Shown here one piece after another: positions 1 to 4,593 of a stretch of DNA of 7,254 bases (the first letter of the stretch is position 1; every line of letters starts with the position of its first letter). Position numbers and translations under genes: made by a program. This stretch comes from an uncultured Candidatus Saccharimonas sp. (GTDB lineage Bacteria; Patescibacteriota; Saccharimonadia; Saccharimonadales; SZUA-47). The notes below the pieces were generated by a model. That model made no database searches. It was not told where the DNA came from and was given only the letters and a program-made list of their open reading frames with translations. The stretch spans positions 1-7,254 of the forward strand of contig CALRCT010000020.1 of NCBI GenBank assembly GCA_943354655.1, written 5' to 3'.

Positions 1-1
1 A

Positions 2-358
2 AAAGAGGTAGAGCGAGTTTTTCACTTAAATTCAAAGCAGGACTGGGATATTTTGTTACAAAAAGTTCAGCTTGCACAAGCACAATTTGAACGACCACGA
101 ACAGATAAGATTTTGTTTTATAGACCCAAAAAAGACCTGCCTAAAGAAAAAACAGGATACAAAGGTAGAATGGGAATATACGAAGTACTTAAAAACTCAG
201 AACTTGTACAAAAAATGATTGTCGCAAATAGCACCAGCGAAGAAATTCAAAAACAAGCTATTACAGAAGGTATGGTAACAATGCAATTGGACGGACTTGT
301 TAAGGCAATGTTAGGAATGACCAGCATCGAAGAAATTTTAAGGGTAACAAGGGAATAA
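2..358 (+). CDS. pilB: PilB/GspE-type type IV pilus extension ATPase, C-terminal end (5' partial)
   Basis: The frame is open from base 2, so this is the end of a gene that starts outside the window; the TTG at 53 is an internal codon, not a start. The 118 visible residues match the C-terminal end of PilB/GspE secretion ATPases: a 'TGYKGRMGIYEVL' block (codons about 155-193), then a helical segment with 'EEIQKQAITEGMVTM', and the closing 'MLGMTSIEEILRVTRE'. PilB is the cytoplasmic hexameric ATPase that powers pilus assembly through PilC. The Walker A/B and His/Asp boxes lie upstream of the window. The Cys-x2-Cys usually found just before TGYKGR is absent: the segment reads FYRPKKDLPKEKTGYKGR, so the second half of the usual zinc site is missing. 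The stop is 4 nt before pilC, consistent with one operon. Family assignment is strong; PilB rather than another GspE-like paralogue rests on the pilus context. Confidence 0.93.
   Translation, partial: KEVERVFHLNSKQDWDILLQKVQLAQAQFERPRTDKILFYRPKKDLPKEKTGYKGRMGIYEVLKNSELVQKMIVANSTSEEIQKQAITEGMVTMQLDGLVKAMLGMTSIEEILRVTRE
349..353 (+). promoter_or_regulatory. Shine-Dalgarno of pilC
   Basis: AAGGG lies inside the last codons of pilB, 9 nt before the pilC ATG. It shows that pilC has its own ribosome entry although it sits 4 nt behind pilB. Confidence 0.7.
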
Positions 359-362
359 TATT

Positions 363-1574
363 ATGGCGATGTTTACATACACAGCGACTGATACTTCGGG
401 CAAAAGACATGAAGGTAGCGTAGAAGCGACTAGCGTAGGCGCAGTCGGACAAATACTTGCAAGACAAGGCCTAAAAGCTTTGGTTATAAAAAAAGAAGTA
501 AAAAAGACAAATGTTTTAGATATTTTTACTAAAGCAAAAAAAGTTAAGGCAAAAGATCTTGTTATATTTACCAGACAGCTTGCCACTATGATTGATGCCG
601 GTGTACCGCTAGTTAGAAGTTTAGCGACTCTTCAAAGCCAAACAGAAAATCCTGTTTTTAAAAAGCACATGCAAGAAGTAAGCAAGGACGTAGAAAGTGG
701 AACATCTTTTGCTGATTCCCTAGCAAAACATCCCAAAGTTTTCTCTGCTATATATGTAAACATGGTCAGAGCCGGTGAAGCTGGTGGTATATTGGACGAA
801 ATTCTTAAAAAATTAGCTCTTCAACAAGAAAAAGACGCAAAAATTCGTGGTAAATTTAAAAGTGCCATGACCTACCCAACCGTACTGGTAGGAATAACTT
901 TTACCGTATTTATAGCTTTAATGACAGTTGTTGTACCAAAAATCGGTAAAATTGTAGGTGATCTTTCTGGCGGTAAACTACCTCCATTAACACAGGCTAT
1001 GCTTGGAATTAGTAATTTTCTTACGACTTTTTGGTATATTCATATAACCGTATTTGTTGGACTTAGTATATTTATAGGACGATCACTACAAACAGAAAAA
1101 GGTAAACTAATACGCGACCAATTATTACTAAAAGCTCCCGCAATAAAAATAATTGTCATAAAAATGTCGGTTGCCAGATTCGCCAGAATATTTGCAAGCC
1201 TTATGACTGCCGGTGTATCTGTTATAGAATCTATCGAAATAACATCTAAAGCTATTGGAAATAAAGTAATCGAAGCCGAACTTTTGGCTGCAGCAAAAGA
1301 TGTATCTAATGGTGAACAGTTTTCTGTACCGTTATCTAAAAGTAAGATTTTTCCACCTATTGTTAGTCAAATGCTTGCTATAGGTGAAGAAACGGGTCAA
1401 ACCGACAGTGTATTACTAAAAGTTGCTGAATTTTACGAAGACGAAGTAGACGCCGCGGTAGATGGTCTTAGCTCTATATTGGAACCATTATTAATCGTAG
1501 TAATGGGTGGAATGGTAGGAGTTATTGCGGTGAGTGTGATTGGACCAATCAGCAATCTTTCTAACCAAATATAA
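363..1574 (+). CDS. pilC: Type IV pilus inner-membrane platform protein PilC (GspF family)
   Basis: A 403-residue protein, the normal size for PilC/GspF. It is the polytopic membrane platform that receives motion from PilB and feeds pilins into the growing fibre. The N-terminal part (1-60) has the family opening 'FTYTATDTSGKRHEGSVEA'. Two T2SSF repeats follow, about 65-190 and 270-395. Each has the paired signature: 'FTRQLATMIDAGVPLVRSL' (69-87) with 'VRAGEAGG' (135-142), and 'FARIFASLMTAGVSVIESI' with 'AIGEETGQ' (339-346). Hydrophobic segments lie at about 172-192, 219-239 and 376-396, the expected three-helix layout, with 'KSAMTYP' just before the first. The ATG at 363 is preceded by AAGGG at 349-353 with a 9-nt spacer, which supports this start. 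The gene starts 4 nt after the pilB stop. No frameshift or missing element is seen. Confidence 0.97.
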   Translation: MAMFTYTATDTSGKRHEGSVEATSVGAVGQILARQGLKALVIKKEVKKTNVLDIFTKAKKVKAKDLVIFTRQLATMIDAGVPLVRSLATLQSQTENPVFKKHMQEVSKDVESGTSFADSLAKHPKVFSAIYVNMVRAGEAGGILDEILKKLALQQEKDAKIRGKFKSAMTYPTVLVGITFTVFIALMTVVVPKIGKIVGDLSGGKLPPLTQAMLGISNFLTTFWYIHITVFVGLSIFIGRSLQTEKGKLIRDQLLLKAPAIKIIVIKMSVARFARIFASLMTAGVSVIESIEITSKAIGNKVIEAELLAAAKDVSNGEQFSVPLSKSKIFPPIVSQMLAIGEETGQTDSVLLKVAEFYEDEVDAAVDGLSSILEPLLIVVMGGMVGVIAVSVIGPISNLSNQI

Positions 1575-1578
1575 TACA

Positions 1579-1607
1579 TTGACAACATAAGCATTTTGGC
1601 AGATACT
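1579..1607 (+). promoter_or_regulatory. Probable sigma-70-type promoter of pilA
   Basis: A perfect -35 hexamer TTGACA (1579-1584) is followed after exactly 17 nt by GATACT (1602-1607), which matches 4 of 6 positions of TATAAT. The predicted transcription start is near 1614, giving a leader of about 37 nt before the pilA ATG. The promoter begins 5 nt after the pilC stop, so pilA can be transcribed independently of pilB-pilC, as expected for an abundant structural subunit. A TATAAT at 1570-1575, overlapping the pilC stop, has no -35 partner and is probably chance. The call rests on sequence only. Confidence 0.65.
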
Positions 1608-1614
1608 AGAAACT

Positions 1615-1632
1615 ATAAGTATAAGTTTAAGT
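1615..1632 (+). repeat. Three tandem hexamers (ATAAGT, ATAAGT, TTAAGT) in the pilA leader
   Basis: ATAAGT (1615-1620), ATAAGT (1621-1626) and TTAAGT (1627-1632) stand head to tail between the predicted transcription start (about 1614) and the Shine-Dalgarno that begins at 1633. The first two copies are identical and the third differs by one base. The tract contains no G-C-rich stem and should be unstructured. Confidence 0.75.
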
Positions 1633-1641
1633 AAAGGGTGG
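1633..1641 (+). promoter_or_regulatory. Shine-Dalgarno of pilA
   Basis: AAAGGGTGG begins directly after the hexamer repeats and ends 9 nt before the ATG at 1651. AAAGG can pair with the CCUUU end of 16S rRNA. It fixes the start so that the prepilin leader is 11 residues long. Confidence 0.7.
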
Positions 1642-1650
1642 CTCAAAACA

Positions 1651-2130
1651 ATGCAAAAATCAATTAAAAAAGTACAACAAGGTTTTACAATTATAGAACT
1701 TTTGATCGTTATAGCGATTATAGGTGTGTTAGCTGGATTAGTTCTAAATAACTTCCAAGGCGCACAAGCTAAGGCTCGTGACGTACAACGTCGAACAGAC
1801 CTTAACTCGATCCACGGAAAACTAGAAGAATATTACAACAACAACAACGGCTACCCAGACGGCGTACTAACTACAACCGTATTAGCAGGTATGGACGCAT
1901 TTGCACTTAAAGATGCTGACAATGCAGACATTGTAAACAGCTTTACAATTAGTGCTGCTAGTGCACCAAACCCAACTGTTGCAAACACAAACGAATACGC
2001 ATATGCAGCATACGGATGTACATCTGCAACTGCACAAACTACAGTTGGTGCAACTTGTACAAAATACGTACTTAAGACTTTCCTAGAAAAAGACGCTACA
2101 GGTTCATTCACAAAGAACAGCCTTAACTAG
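1651..2130 (+). CDS. pilA: Type IV major pilin-like prepilin (PilA)
   Basis: A 159-residue prepilin. The class III leader is residues 1-11 (MQKSIKKVQQG), with prepilin-peptidase cleavage after Gly11. Mature residue 1 is Phe12 and Glu16 is the conserved Glu at +5. The hydrophobic assembly helix spans about 12-34 (FTIIELLIVIAIIGVLAGLV). It is followed by 'AKARDVQRRTDLNSIHGKLEEYY' (about 40-62) and 'NNGYP', the alpha1-C region of small type IV pilins. Two cysteines (C123 and C136, 12 residues between them) could form the C-terminal disulfide loop of type IVa-like pilins. The mature length is 148 residues. It has its own near-consensus promoter, a good ribosome site and a strong terminator, and uses AAC for 12 of 14 Asn codons (2 of 8 in pilC), all signs of high expression. 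It is therefore probably the major subunit, but a second pilin gene could exist elsewhere. Confidence 0.93.
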   Translation: MQKSIKKVQQGFTIIELLIVIAIIGVLAGLVLNNFQGAQAKARDVQRRTDLNSIHGKLEEYYNNNNGYPDGVLTTTVLAGMDAFALKDADNADIVNSFTISAASAPNPTVANTNEYAYAAYGCTSATAQTTVGATCTKYVLKTFLEKDATGSFTKNSLN

Positions 2131-2139
2131 TAAACAAAT

Positions 2140-2152
2140 CTGCTAAAAGCAG
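2140..2152. other. Small hairpin CTGCT-AAA-AGCAG downstream of pilA
   Basis: A perfect 5-bp stem with a 3-nt loop lies 10 nt after the pilA stop and just before the main terminator. It has no T-run of its own. It may protect the pilA mRNA 3' end or be incidental. Confidence 0.35.
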
Positions 2153-2155
2153 TTT

Positions 2156-2183
2156 AAAAAACCACCCACACGGGTGGTTTTTT
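2156..2183. terminator. Strong, symmetric (bidirectional) intrinsic terminator
   Basis: A6 followed by ACCACCC-type stem sequence, an ACAC loop (2168-2171), the complementary GGGTGG and then T6. Both arms (2156-2167 and 2172-2183) pair over 12 bp. On the + strand the GC-rich stem followed by T6 ends the pilA transcript. On the - strand the A6 tract becomes the U-tract, so the same hairpin can stop transcripts of the convergent minor-pilin operon, whose last stop codon is at 2405. Confidence 0.9.
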
Positions 2184-2404
2184 AGTTAGTTAATATATAT
2201 TTATGCTTAATGTTTACCCTATGCATAAACTACACATAACTACGGCTTATTTAATGGCTAGTAATGTAGATTAATCAATATGTACGCGTTGTCAGATTCA
2301 TAGCGCCAAGCAAAGACTAACAGTAGCTACATTAAATACCAAACTAGTACCTTATATAAATTAATACACGTATGCAGATTACTATTGCTAAATATAATAC
2401 CAGA
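2184..2404. other. AT-rich non-coding gap between convergent units
   Basis: I see no credible ORF, tRNA or second terminator here on either strand. The gap would be the 3' untranslated region of the minor-pilin operon mRNA if that transcript runs to the hairpin at 2156-2183. It holds only weak repeats: CAGATTAC at 2375-2382 and 2401-2408, and an 8-bp inverted pair TAATGTAG (2262-2269) / CTACATTA (2327-2334) 57 nt apart. Confidence 0.6.
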
Positions 2405-3985
2405 TTACGGCGCCGACAAAACTTCGCGCCAGCCAAGAATGTTATAGCTGCTAGTAAGCGGAAAACTAGGTGGCGGAGTATATTGAAGATTATAGTCGTA
2501 CTGAGTCGAATTATTTAATATTCCCGACACATAACCAGAACCCGAAACATTTACTGCATTACCGCACGGGCTATTACCTACTAGCCATGTCCAAGTCCAT
2601 GTTTGCCGTGTTGCTATAGAGCCGTAAAAAACTAACTTTTGTGAAGCACCCGACCAACCCTGAGTACACGTAGTTGTGCCCCTGTAATACAACGGATACG
2701 TCACGGATCCTGCCTGTGCTATTACCGCTGCATCAACTTCTAAGGTAAAATTACCTGTTTTAGGAGCCGCATATGCGGCAAGAACTACTGCGTCTTCTGA
2801 CACTAGTCCAATTGCGTCAGCACCGCTTTTTGACCCATACAACATATTATCTACTATAGTAACTTCGGCATTGACGGTTGTAGCCAATCTTCCTGCAGCA
2901 ATAGTTATTCTACCGCTATACGAACCGTTAGTGCGCACCCAAACATTGTCTTCGGCAAATATAACCTGCGAACTTCCTACGCTAATATTATTAGCAACAC
3001 TAACTAAAGTTAGAGCAGATGTATATGGAGTTTTTGTATCGTCTTCTGCGTTGACCTGAAAAAGATCGTAAGTTCCGTCACTATTTAGACTAATTAAGTA
3101 ACCTTTTGTAGCAGAATATGTACCTGTCGTACTGCGCTGTGGTAGATAGTTTGGTGTTAAGGTAGTTGGAGTCTGAGTACAAGGACTAGCGACCAACGCT
3201 AATGCCGACGTAGAACCGTTAGCTAAAAATGCGTTCTTTTTAATAGTGCACAAGCTGCCAATTACTTGGTTAAAATCTAATGATGGAACTGGGTAACGCC
3301 AACTTGTTTTTGATCTTGTAGCACAATTTACAGGAGTAGTCACAGAATTACTACACCATACACCAGGGTGACTACTACCGTCGCCACCTATTGCAAAAGA
3401 AGGAGTGTACGTCGTATTTGCACTCGTAACATCGGCATTGCTTGCGCCGTCCATTCTTACGCCTTGGTTAGAATGCACTGGCCCGTTCGCAGATTCGGTA
3501 TTACCAAACCAAATTTCGGTATCTGCAGATATTGCATAGCTAGCATACGACGGAGAACCAATTTGAGCTTCTACCACTCTGTTGCTTTTACTGCCTGTTA
3601 TATTGCCTATTGATCGCACTGTTACAATACTAGAACCTCCGCCTTGAGGCTTTATCCATAAAGTGTAAGTACCAGTAATAACAGCGTTGTCGTCTATATA
3701 ATTATGTACATAAGGACCGTAGCCTAAAGATGGATCCGGAGTAGTAGGAGTAGTAAGACCGTCTTTAAAATCTGCAGGGCTATGGCTTAGATGCCATAAA
3801 TAATAATTAATACCTGCTTCGGCTACGTTAAATGCTTGTTGGCTTTTAACGTTTCTGCTTACAACATCAAAGTTTGTTTCTACTATCATTAATGCTGATG
3901 TAAATATCATTATAAATATTACTATCGACGAAAGTAGTAATAAAAGCGCAAAACCTTGTTGAGGTTTTTTTATCTTATTTTTCAT
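2405..3985 (-). CDS. PilX-like large minor prepilin, putative pilus-tip or adhesion protein
   Basis: A 526-residue protein. A basic leader MKNKIKKPQQG (1-11) precedes a hydrophobic helix (about 12-35, beginning FALLLLLSSIVIFIMI), then 'AFNVAEAGINYYL' (51-63), the AEAG motif of PilX-type prepilins. Mature position 5 is Leu16, not Glu, so it departs from the ordinary pilin rule; this is common in PilX/GspK-type tip subunits. The long C-terminal part contains 'GPVHSNQGVRMDG' (168-180), 'VIFAEDNVWV' (341-350), repeated hydrophobic turns to about 430, 'TWTWTW' (462-467) and a closing 'PPPSFPLT...GWREV' (504-522). I recall this pattern from uncharacterised CPR proteins; a beta-solenoid-like body is inferred. 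Six cysteines (211, 221, 246, 269, 440, 474) are present. Its ATG overlaps the TGA of the upstream gene (ATGA), and the best ribosome site is weak (AGAAAG, 8 nt away), so translational coupling is likely. It is the last gene of the operon. Confidence 0.85.
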   Translation of the reverse strand: MKNKIKKPQQGFALLLLLSSIVIFIMIFTSALMIVETNFDVVSRNVKSQQAFNVAEAGINYYLWHLSHSPADFKDGLTTPTTPDPSLGYGPYVHNYIDDNAVITGTYTLWIKPQGGGSSIVTVRSIGNITGSKSNRVVEAQIGSPSYASYAISADTEIWFGNTESANGPVHSNQGVRMDGASNADVTSANTTYTPSFAIGGDGSSHPGVWCSNSVTTPVNCATRSKTSWRYPVPSLDFNQVIGSLCTIKKNAFLANGSTSALALVASPCTQTPTTLTPNYLPQRSTTGTYSATKGYLISLNSDGTYDLFQVNAEDDTKTPYTSALTLVSVANNISVGSSQVIFAEDNVWVRTNGSYSGRITIAAGRLATTVNAEVTIVDNMLYGSKSGADAIGLVSEDAVVLAAYAAPKTGNFTLEVDAAVIAQAGSVTYPLYYRGTTTCTQGWSGASQKLVFYGSIATRQTWTWTWLVGNSPCGNAVNVSGSGYVSGILNNSTQYDYNLQYTPPPSFPLTSSYNILGWREVLSAP

Positions 3986-4593
3986 AAATTAGTCTTTCTG
4001 TTCCTAAGTGATACGTCTAGCGAAATAGTAGAAAACGAAGTGGAGTTGGTGGTTGTTTTTACAGATAAACTTACACGAATACCATATATAGTTCGCAATT
4101 CTGTAATAGGCATACTAAGTATACCGCCCGCAGAATCAAGATACGTGAATGTGTTTACGCTAGCTGGTGTGTAAAAATTATCTATAATTGTATAAGTTTT
4201 TTTGCTGGCCGTTATAAGCGACCCTATTGGAGGATTAACCGTATAAGGAGTTACGTCAGCTAATAAGTTTTTACCGTCTGCACTTTTGTAATAATCAATC
4301 TTAGAAACATAGGCATCACCAGGAGAAAAATAGCCATCTATACTAAGATTCGTATAGGTTGCAGTTGATACGTCGGTTGCACCGCGCACTACTTTAGCTA
4401 TACGCTGTGATTCATCTGTAATTGTTGATAGTCTTAGCCCATCTTCTTCTAGGTGTAAAAAGTTTGTAATAGACTCTGTGGTAAAAGAATAAGCAGTTAA
4501 TCCAATTATACTTAGCAAAGATACGCTAATTAAAACTTCTAGGACTGTAAATCCCTTATTGTTTTTTACTGTTTTTTTATTAAGGTAGTACAT
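3982..4593 (-). CDS. PilW/PulJ-like minor prepilin
   Basis: A 203-residue prepilin. The leader is 14 residues (MYYLNKKTVKNNKG), with predicted cleavage after Gly14; mature residue 1 is Phe15 and Glu19 is the +5 Glu. The assembly helix spans about 15-37 (FTVLEVLISVSLLSIIGLTA). It is followed by 'ESQRIAKVVRGATDV' (61-75), where PulJ/PilW proteins have an amphipathic helix, and a beta-rich C-terminal part with 'YLDSAGGILSMPITELRTIYGIRVSLSV' split across 151-178 and ending 'SLDVSLRNRKTNL'. The pattern 'GG.L..P...L..I' and the terminal 'V.LRN' are typical of PulJ/PilW-like minor pilins. There are no cysteines. AGGGTGG (4599-4605) with a 5-nt spacer supports the ATG at 4593. It overlaps the upstream gene by 14 nt and the downstream gene by 4 nt. 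PilW versus PulJ cannot be settled from sequence alone. Confidence 0.85.
   Translation of the reverse strand: MYYLNKKTVKNNKGFTVLEVLISVSLLSIIGLTAYSFTTESITNFLHLEEDGLRLSTITDESQRIAKVVRGATDVSTATYTNLSIDGYFSPGDAYVSKIDYYKSADGKNLLADVTPYTVNPPIGSLITASKKTYTIIDNFYTPASVNTFTYLDSAGGILSMPITELRTIYGIRVSLSVKTTTNSTSFSTISLDVSLRNRKTNL

Noticed and set aside
338..586. Antisense ORF of 82 codons over the start of pilC
   Set aside because: It lies entirely opposite a convincing PilB-PilC junction and has no motif or ribosome site.
1570..1575. Consensus TATAAT overlapping the pilC stop
   Set aside because: No -35 hexamer at 16-18 nt upstream; the TTGACA/GATACT pair just downstream is a better promoter.
1851..2111. 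Antisense ORF of 86 codons in pilA
   Set aside because: Shadow of the pilA reading frame, whose C-ending codons keep the opposite strand open.
2262..2334. 8-bp inverted pair TAATGTAG / CTACATTA in the convergent gap
   Set aside because: The arms are short, AT-rich and 57 nt apart; expected by chance in such sequence.
2375..2408. Direct repeat CAGATTAC, two copies 26 bp apart
   Set aside because: Only two 8-bp copies, the second overlapping the end of a CDS; no sign of a mobile-element target duplication.
2871..3613. Two + strand ORFs (62 and 81 codons) opposite the PilX-like gene
   Set aside because: Both are shadows of a 526-codon frame with family motifs; neither has a recognisable domain.
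3956..4174. + strand ORF of 72 codons across the PilX/PilW-like junction
   Set aside because: It overlaps two supported genes with coupled starts and looks like antisense noise.
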